From Streptomyces sp. TLI_146 (GTDB taxonomy: Bacteria; Actinomycetota; Actinomycetes; Streptomycetales; Streptomycetaceae): DNA of 64,000 nucleotides. The notes under the pieces were generated by a model. The model saw nothing but the letters and a program-made list of their open reading frames with translations, was not told the DNA's origin and ran no database searches. Location of the stretch: assembly GCF_002846415.1 (NCBI RefSeq), contig NZ_PJMX01000001.1:372001-436000 (forward strand), given 5' to 3'. Numbering within the stretch: the first letter of the stretch is position 1; each line of letters opens with the position of its first letter. This document shows positions 22,847 through 32,113 of this stretch, piece by piece. The position numbers and the translations under genes are program-made.

Positions 22847-23240
22847 CTAATTCCGCCCTGCTGGATCTGATCCAGCAGGGCGGAGTGGTGCGAAGTGGCT
22901 GGTGCGGGTGCGGGCAAGTGGGGTGTTCGTCAGGTGCGCGTCGATGCCGACGAGGTTGATCGCGGCGCCGGTGAGCTGGTGCTGGAGGCTGGTTCTGGCC
23001 AGCCCTCGGTAGCGCGACCTGCGCAGGCCGCAGCGCCCGACTGCTTGGGAGATGGCGCCTTCGACTCCGGCACGGATCTTGTATCGCTCCTTGCACTCCT
23101 CGGTCTGCTGCAGAGCATGACCGTGGGCGCCTGCCGGACCCGGGCGGCGCGCCTTCTCTGCTCGGCCGCTGGGGTGGAACCGCCTGCGCGTCGGCGCGTC
23201 GCACGGTATCGTGCGCGGCCGGCCGGGGGGATCCTCTGCT
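22847..23240 (-). pseudogene. IS1182-type transposase C-terminal fragment
   Basis: The minus strand reads ECKERYKIRAGVEGAISQAV, GRCGLRRSRYRGLARTSLQH and QLTGAAINLVGIDAHLTNTP, ending at the TAG at 22847. ERYKIRAGVEGxISQAV..xGLRRSRYxGLxRT is the catalytic-Glu end of IS1182-family transposases. The upstream part (before about 23170) no longer matches in this frame. A relic whose 5' end is lost against the next gene. Confidence 0.75.
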
Positions 23241-23693
23241 GACGATGATCCGTCCCGGCTGGTCCGCGCCCTGCCGTCTGTGTGTGTGTTTGTGCTGCTT
23301 CTCTGCCTCGCTCTGCCCACGATGGGCAGGGCCGACGCTGCCGAGGACGCTTCGACGGACTGCCGAGCCGACCAGCTCAAGAGGGCCGAGGTCACGGCAT
23401 TGGCTGGGTTCAAACACCGTGGCGACGACTTCAGCATGGTCACGAGCACCGTGGACATCAGCGTGCCAGCCGCTTGGACTCACGCCTCCGACCTGCTCCT
23501 GGACGCCCATTCGCCCGCCTATCGGTCTGCGCTGGCGTGCCTGGTGGGCAAACCCCCGCAAGATCAGGGCGACTTCCGTGATGACGAGTGGCGGTTCAAG
23601 CCGGTGACGGTGAAGGCCGACGGCCAGAGGGACCAGTACCGTACGAGTGGCGAGCGTGGCGAAATCATCACACTCCGTTATACGCAGGGCTGA
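23211..23693 (+). CDS. Exported protein of unknown function, uncertain start
   Basis: Frame of up to 160 aa. A hydrophobic leader (VCVFVLLLCLALPTMGRADA) is followed by a soluble part with two cysteines (STDCRADQ, ALACLVG), a central HRGDDFSMVTSTVDISVPAA and a C-terminal YRTSGERGEIITLRYTQG. No family was recognised. The first GTG (23211) lies within the IS1182-like fragment and has no ribosome site. Internal GTG codons around 23281 are alternatives, so the true 5' end may have been replaced by the insertion. Confidence 0.5.
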   Translation: MRGRPGGSSADDDPSRLVRALPSVCVFVLLLCLALPTMGRADAAEDASTDCRADQLKRAEVTALAGFKHRGDDFSMVTSTVDISVPAAWTHASDLLLDAHSPAYRSALACLVGKPPQDQGDFRDDEWRFKPVTVKADGQRDQYRTSGERGEIITLRYTQG

Positions 23694-23734
23694 TGCGCTG
23701 AGGTGTCGGACGCCAAGGGCGGGCAGGAGTTGAG

Positions 23735-26005
23735 TCAACGCTCAACCAGCCGCGGACGCGGGGCTTCATCCGTGGATTCCGCGTCGGCGTCCTCGGTGCC
23801 GACCGGGCCGCGGGGAAGCATCCGGTCCAGCCACTTCGGCAGCCACCAGTTGGTCCGGCCGAGGAGTGTCATGGTCGCCGGTACCAGCACCATGCGTACG
23901 ACTGTGGCGTCGATGAAGATCGCGGTGGCCAGGCCAAGCCCGAACATTTTGGTGGAGGGGTCCTCGGCGACGGCGAAGGACAGGAAGACCGCCACCATGA
24001 TGAGGGCGGCCGACGTGATGATCCGGGCGGTGCGCGAGACGCCCTCGACGATCGCCGTGTCGTTGTCGCCGGTGCGCAGGTACTCCTCGCGTACACGGGA
24101 GAGGAGGAACACCTCGTAGTCCATCGACAGGCCGAACAGGATGGCGAAGAGGAACATCGGGATGAACGACACGATCGGAACCGTTGCTTCCAGTCCGATG
24201 AGGGCGCCTCCCCAGCCCCACTGGAAGACCGCGACCATGATGCCGTAGGACGCGCCGATGCTCAGCAGGTTCAGCAGTACCGCCTTGAGCGGTACGAGTA
24301 TCGAGCGGAAGACCAGCATCAGCAGCAGGAACGACATCGCCAGTACGGCGGCGACGAACACCGGCAGGCGTTGGCTGGTGCGTCGGCCCACGTCGGACAG
24401 GCTCGCGGCGGCGCCTCCGACGTGGGCCCTGGCCGGGTCGCGCCCGATCGCCGTGGGCAGCACGTCGGTGCGCAGCCGGGCGATGGTGTCGGCCGTGGCC
24501 TTGTCCTGAGGGCTGGTGGTCGGGAACACCACGAAGGTCGCGATGCCGGTCGCCCGATCGATCTGCGTCGGCGCGACGGATGCGATGCCCGGATCCGCCG
24601 CGACCGTGGTGACGAGACGGTCCACCACTCCCCCATCGCCGGAGGGGTCCGCGGCGATGACGAGGGGACCGTTGGTGCCCGGGCCGAACCCCTCGGCGAC
24701 GAGGTCGTAGGCGCGGCGTTCAGTACGGCTCTGCGGCAGTGAGCCGTCGTCGGGCAGGCCGACGCGCAGGCCGAGCACGGGCAGCGCCGCCGTCAGCAGC
24801 AGCCCCGCCGCGCCGACCGCGTACGGCACCGGGTGCCGGCTGACGTGTCCGATCCAGCGACGCCACCCGGCGGCATGGGCGGCACCTGCCGCCGGGTGGC
24901 GCCGCCGCGCGAATCGGCCCAACTTCCTGGTCTGCAGAGCCCGGACGATCCGGCCGGCCCGGGCCAGCCGCGGCCCGGCCGCGCCCAGGAAGGCCGGCAG
25001 CAACGTCACCGACGCGAGCACCATCGTCAGGACGACGATCGAGACGGCAAACCCGCCCACCGTCATGAACGGCACGTTCGCGACCGCCATGCCGAGGATC
25101 GATACGACGACGGTGCCGCCGGCGAAGACCACGGGCCGCCCCGCCGTTGCCACCGCCCGTCCGGCTGCCTCGTGTGGCTCGAGCCCGCGCGCGAGGTACT
25201 CGCGGTGTCTGGCGAGCACGAAAAGCGCGTAGTCGATGCCCACGCCGAGCCCGACCATGCTGCCCAGGACCGGTGCGAAGGTGGGGACGTCCGTCACCCC
25301 CGCCAGTACCGTCACCGTGGCAACGCCGACGGTCAGCCCGAAGACCGCCATGCCGATCGGCAGCGCCGCGGCGACGAGCGAACCGAACGCCAGGAACAGG
25401 ATCGCGGCGGCGGCAAGGATCCCGATCAACTCGCTTGCGCCGCCGTCGGGATCGGAGAAGGCGTAGAAGAGACTCCCGCCCATCTCGACCCGCAGGGGCA
25501 GCTCGGCGCGCAGCCGGTCGCCGAGATCGACGAGGGCGTGGAGGTCCTCGGCCGACAGTCGGCTCTGGTCGGGGTACTGCACGCGGACAACCGCTATCCG
25601 CCCGTCGGCCGAGACAAGTCCGCCGCGCACGGCGGTGCCCCGGCCTGCGTCGAGTGCCCGCGCCGGGTCGCTCGTGCCGAGCACGTGCGGCAGCCGCTTC
25701 ACGTCGGCCTGCAGCCGCGTGAGAGCGGTGCGCGCGCCGTCGTCGTCGAAGAAGGTCGCACCGCCGTCGCGGGGGGTGACGACCACTTGGGCAGTCATAC
25801 CCTCCTGACCCGTGCCCGCCCGCTCGATCAGTTCCGCGGCCCGTTGGGAGTCCAGTCCCGGAGCGGTCATCGAGTCCGCGGTCCGCCCGCCGAAGGCGAC
25901 GGCGGCCAGGACGGCAAGCATGGCGGCGAGCAGCCATGCCGCGATCACCCGCCAGGGGTGTCGGGCGGCGCTTGTCCCCAGGCGCAACAGGGCTTTCGAG
26001 AGCAT
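23735..26005 (-). CDS. MMPL family RND-type transporter
   Basis: 756-aa membrane protein with the standard twofold layout. Helix 1 is near residue 20-45, a large exported loop follows, then five helices; a second loop and five more helices follow. The MMPL signatures are GLGVGIDYALFVLARHREYL in the first half and FGLSMDYEVFLLSRVREEYL in the second, with the proton-relay Asp-Tyr pairs. MMPL proteins export lipids or hydrophobic molecules by proton antiport. The ATG at 26005 follows TTGGAGGA; the frame continues upstream without homology. It is divergent from a DesK-type two-component pair (175 bp apart), which probably regulates it. Confidence 0.95.
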   Translation of the reverse strand: MLSKALLRLGTSAARHPWRVIAAWLLAAMLAVLAAVAFGGRTADSMTAPGLDSQRAAELIERAGTGQEGMTAQVVVTPRDGGATFFDDDGARTALTRLQADVKRLPHVLGTSDPARALDAGRGTAVRGGLVSADGRIAVVRVQYPDQSRLSAEDLHALVDLGDRLRAELPLRVEMGGSLFYAFSDPDGGASELIGILAAAAILFLAFGSLVAAALPIGMAVFGLTVGVATVTVLAGVTDVPTFAPVLGSMVGLGVGIDYALFVLARHREYLARGLEPHEAAGRAVATAGRPVVFAGGTVVVSILGMAVANVPFMTVGGFAVSIVVLTMVLASVTLLPAFLGAAGPRLARAGRIVRALQTRKLGRFARRRHPAAGAAHAAGWRRWIGHVSRHPVPYAVGAAGLLLTAALPVLGLRVGLPDDGSLPQSRTERRAYDLVAEGFGPGTNGPLVIAADPSGDGGVVDRLVTTVAADPGIASVAPTQIDRATGIATFVVFPTTSPQDKATADTIARLRTDVLPTAIGRDPARAHVGGAAASLSDVGRRTSQRLPVFVAAVLAMSFLLLMLVFRSILVPLKAVLLNLLSIGASYGIMVAVFQWGWGGALIGLEATVPIVSFIPMFLFAILFGLSMDYEVFLLSRVREEYLRTGDNDTAIVEGVSRTARIITSAALIMVAVFLSFAVAEDPSTKMFGLGLATAIFIDATVVRMVLVPATMTLLGRTNWWLPKWLDRMLPRGPVGTEDADAESTDEAPRPRLVER

Positions 26006-26180
26006 CGGGTCCTCCAACCACCTCGGCGGCCGTCCTTGTACGGCCGCCGATGCCGAGACTCGTCGCCACGGCGCTCCGCTACATCGGCCCGCAGGCCGCC
26101 GATCCGTCGGCCCCGGGGCGGAGTGAGGACCCGTCCTTTCGGCCGATGCGCGGCACGCCGCGGCCCCTAGGCTGAGAACC

Positions 26181-27353
26181 GTGCTCCGAGACGACCTGCG
26201 AACCCTGTGGACCGAACCCCGGCCGCCCGCCGCACCCGCCCGCGTGCGGCGGGACTGGGCGCTGCTCGCCGCGGGCCTTGCCGGTGTGGCACTGGAGGCC
26301 ACCCTGCGCGAGAACGTCGTGTGGCGGCCGGTGGCGGTGGTGTTCGCCGTATGGCTGTGCCTGCTGCCCCTGTGGCGCCGGACCCGCCCGCTGGCGACGG
26401 TCACCCTGGGGTTCGGCGCGGTGATCCTGCTCCAGGTGGCCTCGCTCGTCGCCGGGCCGCGCGAGCCCGTCGGCCTGTACACCGGCGCCCTCGTGCTCGT
26501 GCTCGTGTACGCGCTGCCCCGGTGGGGATCGGGACGCGAGATCGTGCTGGGCAGCGCGGTGATCCTCGCGGCGGATGCGCTGTGTGTCGTCACGGACGAG
26601 AACCCGGTCGTCGAAAAGGTCGTGGGCTTCGTCTTCCTGCTGCTGCCCGGCGTGGTCGGGGCTGCCGTACGGTTCCGGGTGACCGCTCGCGAGCGGCAGT
26701 TGGAGCAGGTGCGCTCCCGCGAGCGCGAGCAGCTCGCCCGGGAACTGCACGACACGGTGGCCCACCACGTGTCGGCCATGGTGATCATCGCCCAGGCGGG
26801 CCGGGTGCTCGCGGGCGCCGACCCGTCCGCCGCCGTCGAGGCACTGGAGGGGGTCGAGGAGGAAGGGGCGCGCACACTGGAGGAAATGCGCGCCATGGTC
26901 GCCGCGCTGCGCGACCGCGGGATCGGCGCCGAACTGGCGCCCCCCGCCGGAGTCGCGGATCTGGAGTGCCTGGTGCGCACCCCGGGCGGTCGCCTCAAGG
27001 TCGACCTGGGGCTCGACGGCGAACTGGACGCGCTGCCCCCGGCCGTGGACGCGGCCGTCTACCGGATCGTGCAGGAGTCGGTGACCAACGCGCTGCGCCA
27101 TGCGGTCGACGCGACCGAGCTCGTCGTCCGGGTCGCCGCGGAACGGCACACGGTACGAGTGAGCGTGCGCGACAACGGCCGACGCACCGGCCGCGGTCGC
27201 GACGGATACGGACTTACCGGACTGCGCGAGCGCGCGACCCTGCTCGGCGGCACACTACAAGCCGGCCCGGATACTGACCGAGGCTGGCATGTCGAAGCCG
27301 AACTGCCGAGAGCGAGGAGCGAGAACGGTGTCCATTCGCGTCCTCGTCGCTGA
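26181..27353 (+). CDS. Two-component sensor histidine kinase (DesK/NarL group)
   Basis: 390-aa protein starting at GTG. Four or five hydrophobic segments occupy residues 30-165. The HisKA_3 dimerisation helix carries the phospho-acceptor His at about residue 190 (QLARELHDTVAHHVSAMVII). The ATPase domain has IVQESVTNALRHA (N box) and GYGLTGLRERATLLGG (G box). The short sensor with no periplasmic loop suggests that it senses membrane or intramembrane cues. Its end overlaps the next start by 26 bp, so the pair is coupled. The divergent MMPL gene is the likely target. Confidence 0.93.
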   Translation: MLRDDLRTLWTEPRPPAAPARVRRDWALLAAGLAGVALEATLRENVVWRPVAVVFAVWLCLLPLWRRTRPLATVTLGFGAVILLQVASLVAGPREPVGLYTGALVLVLVYALPRWGSGREIVLGSAVILAADALCVVTDENPVVEKVVGFVFLLLPGVVGAAVRFRVTARERQLEQVRSREREQLARELHDTVAHHVSAMVIIAQAGRVLAGADPSAAVEALEGVEEEGARTLEEMRAMVAALRDRGIGAELAPPAGVADLECLVRTPGGRLKVDLGLDGELDALPPAVDAAVYRIVQESVTNALRHAVDATELVVRVAAERHTVRVSVRDNGRRTGRGRDGYGLTGLRERATLLGGTLQAGPDTDRGWHVEAELPRARSENGVHSRPRR

Positions 27354-27990
27354 CGACCAGACGATCATCCGCACCGGGTTGCGGATCATACTCAACGCCC
27401 AGCCCGGCATCGAGGTGGTCGGCGAGGCCGCCGACGGGCGGGAAGCGGTACGTCTGGCCCGCGAACTACGCCCCGACGTCTGCCTGTTCGACATCCGCAT
27501 GCCCATACTCGACGGACTCGAAGCCACCCGGCTGATCGCCGGCCCGGGCGTCACCGACCCGCTGGCCGTGGTCGTCATCACCACGTTCGACCTCGACGAG
27601 TACGTCTACGGCTCACTGCGTGCCGGCGCCCGCGGATTCCTCCTCAAGGACACGGGACCCGACCTTCTGGCACAGGCCGTACGGTCGGCGTCCGACGGTG
27701 AGGCCCTCATCGCGCCCAGCGTCACCGTCCGCCTGCTGCAGACATTCGCGGACCTGCCCGCCGGCCGGCGCATGGCCCAGCCGGTCTCCCCCGTCACCGC
27801 CCGCGAGGAGCAGGTGCTCCTCGCCGTCGCTCGCGGGCTGACCAACACCGAGGTCGCCGACGCACTGCACATCAGCCTCAGCACGGTGAAGACGCATCTG
27901 GCCAGCCTGATGGCCAAACTCGGCGCCCGCAACCGGGTCGAGATCGCGATGTGGGCCTACGAAACGCGCCGTATCCTCCCCGGAACCTGA
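27328..27990 (+). CDS. LuxR/NarL-type response regulator
   Basis: 220-aa protein. The receiver domain starts at VSIRVLVADDQTIIRTGLRI, with the phosphorylated Asp at about residue 55 (VCLFDIRMPILDG), the Thr in TTFDLDEY and the Lys in FLLKDTGPD. The C-terminal GerE-type helix-turn-helix is VTAREEQVLLAVARGLTNTE and TVKTHLASLMAKLGARNRVE. I chose the GTG at 27328, preceded by GAGGAG; an ATG at 27289 would add 13 unrelated residues. Partner of the overlapping kinase. Confidence 0.95.
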   Translation: MSIRVLVADDQTIIRTGLRIILNAQPGIEVVGEAADGREAVRLARELRPDVCLFDIRMPILDGLEATRLIAGPGVTDPLAVVVITTFDLDEYVYGSLRAGARGFLLKDTGPDLLAQAVRSASDGEALIAPSVTVRLLQTFADLPAGRRMAQPVSPVTAREEQVLLAVARGLTNTEVADALHISLSTVKTHLASLMAKLGARNRVEIAMWAYETRRILPGT

Positions 27991-27995
27991 ACCGG

Positions 27996-28033
27996 GTCCG
28001 GGCCACGTCCCATGAGCCAGCCTCGGCCCGGAC
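27996..28033 (+). terminator. Hairpin terminator after the response regulator
   Basis: GTCCGGGCC and GGCCCGGAC form a perfect 9-bp stem with a 20-base loop, five bases after the stop. Confidence 0.5.
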
Positions 28034-28444
28034 AACCGTGCACCGATCGGCTCACGTCGGCTCCACGCGCCTCACCCGCCCCAGAGCGTGACGCACCACG
28101 AGGCGGGAACTGGGACGGTGAGACACCCCGATACGACAAAATTCCCGACAGCAACCTCGCCCCGTCTCCACCTGCACGCCTCAATGACCTGGATCAAAGA
28201 CCTCACCAGGACCACCCCATGTGCTGAGGGGGCAGTGGTCGACGACTTCGAACAACTGGTCCGCCTCAGCCAGGCCCCGGCTCGGTTGCGCCCCACACAC
28301 ACGGCGCATCGCTGAGGACGAGAGTCCCCCGGCATTTGGGGGTACTGGGGGTGGGTCACCGCGTTCGGGGCCGCGCCCCCGGACCGCCACCAGCGCACCC
28401 GGCGCGTGTCTGCCCGTGGAGGCATCCATGCCACTCCCCCGCTC
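28034..28444. other. Gap without a recognised gene
   Basis: 411 bp. A 43-codon ATG frame at 28184-28315 (MTWIKDLTRTTPCAEGAVVD) has no clear ribosome site. A G/C-rich stretch with CCCCCGGCATTTGGGGG near 28328 could form a hairpin. Nothing else was recognised. Confidence 0.35.
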
Positions 28445-29305
28445 ATGACCGCAATCCTGGTGGGTTCCTGTTCCTGGACCAGCCCGGAGCTCGCGTCCTC
28501 CGGCTGGTATCCGCCCGGCTCCCGCGACACCGAGGGTCGGCTGCGTCACTACGCCTCGCGGTTTCCCGTGGTGGAGGTCGACTCCACGTACTACGCCCTG
28601 CCCAGCGCCCACAATTCCCGCCTGTGGGCCGCGCGCACACCCACCGGCTTCACCTTCGACGTCAAGGCATTCGCAGCCCTCACGGGCCACCCGTTCCCCG
28701 CCCGCGCGCTTCCGCCCGAACTACGGCCGACCGGGCCCGCCAACGCACGGCTGCACCCCAACAAGCTACCCAGAGCCACACTCGACGAATTGTGGGCCCG
28801 CTTCCACGCGGGCATCGAGCCGTTGCGCGCCGCCGGGCGGCTCGGCAGTGCGCTGTTCCAGTTCCCGCCGTGGTTCCGCCCCGGCGCAGAGGCGAGGGCA
28901 CGCATCGAGGAGTGCCGGGCGAGAGCCGAAGTGCCGATCACCGTCGAGTTCCGGCACCCCGACTGGCTCAGCGACGGCCAACTCGACGACACCCTGCGCT
29001 TTCTGTCGGAGCTTCACATCCCCCTCGTGGGTGTGGACGCACCGGGGATGCCCGCTGTCGCCGAGGCCACCTCGCCACACCTGTCCGTCGTACGGTTCCA
29101 CGGCCGCAGCCTTGCCTGGGGCACCGGCTCGAAGGAGGAGCGCTACCGCCACCAGTACACAGCCGAGGAACTCAAACCCTGGGTCCCACGCCTGCGGGCA
29201 CTCGCCCGTGCCAGCGCCCACGTGCACGCGCTGTTCAACAACTGCTGCGGCGACGCGGCGGTCCGGGCGGCCGAGACGATGGCAGAGCTACTGGCAGCGC
29301 GGTAG
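28445..29305 (+). CDS. DUF72 family protein
   Basis: 286-aa cytoplasmic protein with a TIM-barrel-like fold (relatives: YecE). Hallmarks are the opening ILVGSCSWTSPELASSGWYP, the segment YASRFPVVEVDSTYYALPSA, FTFDVKAF, QFPPWF, VEFRHPDWL and the closing HALFNNCCGDAAVRAAETM. The family function is unproven; some members bind iron-sulfur or sit with DNA-repair genes. The ATG at 28445 is directly at the family start, although the frame opens 39 bases earlier. Stands alone. Confidence 0.9.
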   Translation: MTAILVGSCSWTSPELASSGWYPPGSRDTEGRLRHYASRFPVVEVDSTYYALPSAHNSRLWAARTPTGFTFDVKAFAALTGHPFPARALPPELRPTGPANARLHPNKLPRATLDELWARFHAGIEPLRAAGRLGSALFQFPPWFRPGAEARARIEECRARAEVPITVEFRHPDWLSDGQLDDTLRFLSELHIPLVGVDAPGMPAVAEATSPHLSVVRFHGRSLAWGTGSKEERYRHQYTAEELKPWVPRLRALARASAHVHALFNNCCGDAAVRAAETMAELLAAR

Positions 29306-29705
29306 AGGCCGCGCACACGGGCACTGTCGGTACCGAGCGGCGGTTACCCCTCCTCCCCTGCGGGCGCGCTCACCTGGCGCATTCAACGCCTCACCCAGCA
29401 GTCCACTCCGGCCGTCCGAGCACGAGCCGCCCGATACCGGACGGCCCGGGGCACCCGAACGGACCTCGCGGCCCCGCGTCAGCCGCTTCCTGCGCAGCAG
29501 CCCAGCTGGGCACGGGGACACGGCAGCCGCTGACCGCCGAGCACTACGCGTCGCCCAGCGGGGGGGCATCGGCCTTGTCGGAGCCACCTCGCCGTTGGGC
29601 TGGCTTGGGTACCGTTCTGGGGGGAGACGCCTGAACGGACGGAGGCACCATGCCCTGCCGAACGCTTGAGCCGATCCGGCCCCTCAACAGGTCGGGGGCG
29701 AGTTG
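29306..29705. other. Gap without a gene
   Basis: 400 bp with only shadow frames and no recognisable product, hairpin or repeat. Confidence 0.4.
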
Positions 29706-30010
29706 ATGCTGGAAGAAGCCGAGGAGATCGGCCGCCGGGCTCGGCGTGCCCGCCTGCGCCTGGGCATGCCCCAGGCCGACCTTGCCGCCGCCCTGGGCAA
29801 ATCGCAGGGCTGGGTCTCCAAGATGGAACACGGCCTCATCGAACTGGACCGGTCGGCGTACTGACCCTGCTGGCGGCCGAACTCCACGTACACCCCAACG
29901 ACCTGATCGGCCGCCCCTACACCAGCTCTCCCGACGAGAACCAGTGGCAGGTCGCCGCGACCTCTATCCTGCGGGAGCTGCGCCGCTACGACCGGGCACC
30001 GACGGTCAGC
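29706..30010 (+). pseudogene. XRE-type helix-turn-helix regulator with a frameshift
   Basis: The ATG frame encodes a clear XRE domain (EEIGRRARRARLRLGMPQAD, then LAAALGKSQGWVSKMEHG) and stops at TGA 29862. One frame over, the text continues with LTLLAAELHVHPNDLIGRPY and WQVAATSILRELRRYDRAP, which is the normal continuation of this Streptomyces regulator type. A one-base change near 29855 (within LIELDR) explains the break. The downstream sensor part also degrades after about 30005. Confidence 0.75.
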
Positions 30011-30114
30011 CGAGCCCCCCCCCCGTCAACCTTGTCGGTTCGAGGCCGTCCTCCCGGCTACGTATGGATCCACCCGCCCGGGGAGATGAACAGCGCCCCT
30101 GTTATCGTGCGCCG

Positions 30115-30546
30115 ATGTCCATGATCAAGCAGTTCCAAGTGACCTTCGACTGCGCGGAACCTGCGCGCCTGGCCGCCTTCTGGTGCGAGGTGCTGGGGTA
30201 CGTCGTACCAGCAGTCCCGGAGGGCTTTGCCACGTGGGAGGAGTACCACCGCTCGCTGCCTCCTGAGGATGAGATCTACTTCGCGTGCACTGATCCCTCG
30301 GGTGTGGGCCCGCGTGTGCTCTTCCAGCGAGTTCCCGAAGGCAAGGTCGTCAAGAACCGGGTGCATCTCGATGTGCGGGTGGCCACCGGCCTCGTGGGTG
30401 AGGAGCGCCTGGCCACACTCGAGGCCGAATGCGCACGACTGATGGCGCTCGGCGCGAAACACGTGCTGACGCAGCGCGCCGACGGCGTCAACGAGTCGTG
30501 CATCACGATGCAGGACATCGAGGGCAACGAGTTCTGCCTCGACTGA
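30115..30546 (+). CDS. VOC (glyoxalase/bleomycin-resistance fold) protein
   Basis: 143-aa protein with paired beta-alpha-beta-beta-beta units: FQVTFDCAEPARLAAFWCEV opens the first, and NRVHLDVRVATGLVGEERLA opens the second, ending in ITMQDIEGNEFCLD. His in VHLDV and Glu in GNEFC are the usual metal ligands of this Streptomyces group. The length (about 140 aa) is normal. A second in-frame ATG at 30121 is possible. The substrate is unknown; roles range from thiol conjugation to antibiotic sequestration. Confidence 0.88.
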   Translation: MSMIKQFQVTFDCAEPARLAAFWCEVLGYVVPAVPEGFATWEEYHRSLPPEDEIYFACTDPSGVGPRVLFQRVPEGKVVKNRVHLDVRVATGLVGEERLATLEAECARLMALGAKHVLTQRADGVNESCITMQDIEGNEFCLD

Positions 30547-30614
30547 TTCTCCTCCGAGACTGCGAGGGGGGGAGCCGTCTCCCGGGGGCCTCTCAGGCCC
30601 ACCTGCGGCGGGAG

Positions 30615-30874
30615 CTATCCCGTGAGAGCGAGGCTGCGCAGTAGGGCGATGCCGAGCATGGCGTGTCGGGCGCCGTCGCCCTGGAGACGGGGTCGCGGAG
30701 GATCTTCCAGGTCTTCATGCGGGCGAAGACGTGCTCGACGCGGGCCCGGACCTGTTGGTGCGAGCGAGAGTGCTCGCGCTTCCAGCCCGGCAACTCTTCG
30801 CCCAGGGTGCGGCGGTGGGGCGTGAGGAGGCCACTGCCCGGATAGCCGCCGTCGGCCATCCTGCCCCCTGCCAC
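30615..30874 (-). pseudogene. IS5-type transposase C-terminal fragment, frameshifted
   Basis: The minus strand reads MADGGYPGSGLLTPHRRTLG, then SRSHQQVRARVEHVFARMKT and WKILRD. This is the C-terminal catalytic-Glu region of IS5-family transposases (VRARVEHVFARMKTWKILRDCR). After KILRD it changes frame; the other frame gives GDGARHAMLGIALLRSLALT and a stop at 30615. The N-terminal two thirds are missing. It may derive from the same element type as the N-terminal piece at 8844-9035. Confidence 0.75.
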
Positions 30875-30990
30875 CTACACCGGTTTCAGACCGACCAACA
30901 AATGGAGGGGCGGCGTCGCCTGGCGGCGGCGAATGACGGGGGGATGGCTATGCGCCCGTCCACTGGTTGCGGTCATGCTCTAATCGCCGC

Positions 30991-31674
30991 ATGACGAAGA
31001 TCGAATCAGAGCTGATACGGCGTTGGCTGAACGGCTGGACCGTGGCTCGCTGCCTGCCCGAGGCCGAGCCGGTCGGGTCCACCGGCGACGGCCTGCGGTC
31101 CAAGTGCGACCAACCCGGCCGCGAGGTCGAGGTGTTCGCGCTGCGTGCGGACGAGGAGCCCGAGTCCTTGGCACGGCTGGCGACAGCCGTCGCCGCCGCA
31201 AGGCAGACCACCTGGCTCACCGTACCTACGCTGCGCCCCGAAACCGTCGAAGCCGTCGTCGGCGCCGCCGGACTGGAGTTGCTCCACCGGTCCGAGTGGT
31301 TCATGACGACCGATCTGACCGAGCACCCGCAGCACGCGCCAGCCGCGCCGTACGAGCGCGAGGTCCGCACGGAGGGACCAGTCACAGTCGTCTCCCTCCA
31401 TGACTCCTCCGGAGGGGTGGCGGCGCGCGGCACCGTCGCCGTGGTCGGCGCCGATGCGATCGCCGATCGCATCGAGACGGACGCGGCGCACCGTCGACGC
31501 GGCCTCGGGCGCGCCATGATGAGCGCTCTGGCGGAGACCGCCGTGGCCCAGGGCGCCCGTACCGGTCTCCTCATCGCCAGTGAGGAAGGCCAACGCCTCT
31601 ACTCCGCCCTCGGCTGGCGCCACGAAGCCGACGTCCTGATCGCCCGGGGACCGGTGGTTCCCTCCAACCGGTAG
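30991..31674 (+). CDS. GNAT family N-acetyltransferase
   Basis: 227-aa protein. The first half is variable (binding region with SLARLATAVAAARQTTWLTV). The C-terminal half has the acetyl-CoA site: IADRIETDAAHRRRGLGRAM (motif A, R-R-G-L-G), then LLIASEEGQRLYSALGWRHE (motif B). This matches the Streptomyces group with a degenerate N-terminal half. The start ATG is the first in frame. Substrate unknown. No operon partner. Confidence 0.88.
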   Translation: MTKIESELIRRWLNGWTVARCLPEAEPVGSTGDGLRSKCDQPGREVEVFALRADEEPESLARLATAVAAARQTTWLTVPTLRPETVEAVVGAAGLELLHRSEWFMTTDLTEHPQHAPAAPYEREVRTEGPVTVVSLHDSSGGVAARGTVAVVGADAIADRIETDAAHRRRGLGRAMMSALAETAVAQGARTGLLIASEEGQRLYSALGWRHEADVLIARGPVVPSNR

Positions 31675-32113
31675 GGCTGGCTCACACCAGCCGATCTGCC
31701 CGTATGCACGGCGCGCTCCTGCGGATTTCACCACGAAGATGGCTGGTTCGGGCGTCAGCCCGACCGTCGGGGCTCGGTCAATCCTCCGAGGCGACGGGCT
31801 CCCTCTGGAACTCGCCTCGGTACTGAGCCTGGACGAGTACGCCGACAGCCGTACGGCCACGGCGCGGCCCGAGTGCCGGTGCGTCCTGTCCCTCAGTCCG
31901 TCCGGAGCGGCATGCCGTGACGGCGATGCTGTGGGGAACGCCCGGGCTTGCCTGCGCTGCCGCAGCCCATGAGTAACGTTGAACCAGTCGACGGTTGGCG
32001 CAGGAACGGGTTGACGGTTGTATCCATCGTCGGCCGCACGAATTCCCTACGGCCTGTGCGACCCGTGCAGGCGTTCCGGGCCTCACGGTTGCGGTGCCGG
32101 CGGCCACGGCTGC
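31675..32113. other. Gap without a convincing gene
   Basis: 439 bp. A minus-strand frame ends with QYRGEFQREPVASED before a TGA at 31778 and looks faintly coding, but its upstream part is not recognisable. No repeat or RNA was seen. Confidence 0.35.

Noticed and set aside
24833-26170. Plus-strand frames opposite the MMPL gene
   Set aside because: Low-complexity Arg/Pro/His text in the antisense of a clear transporter gene.
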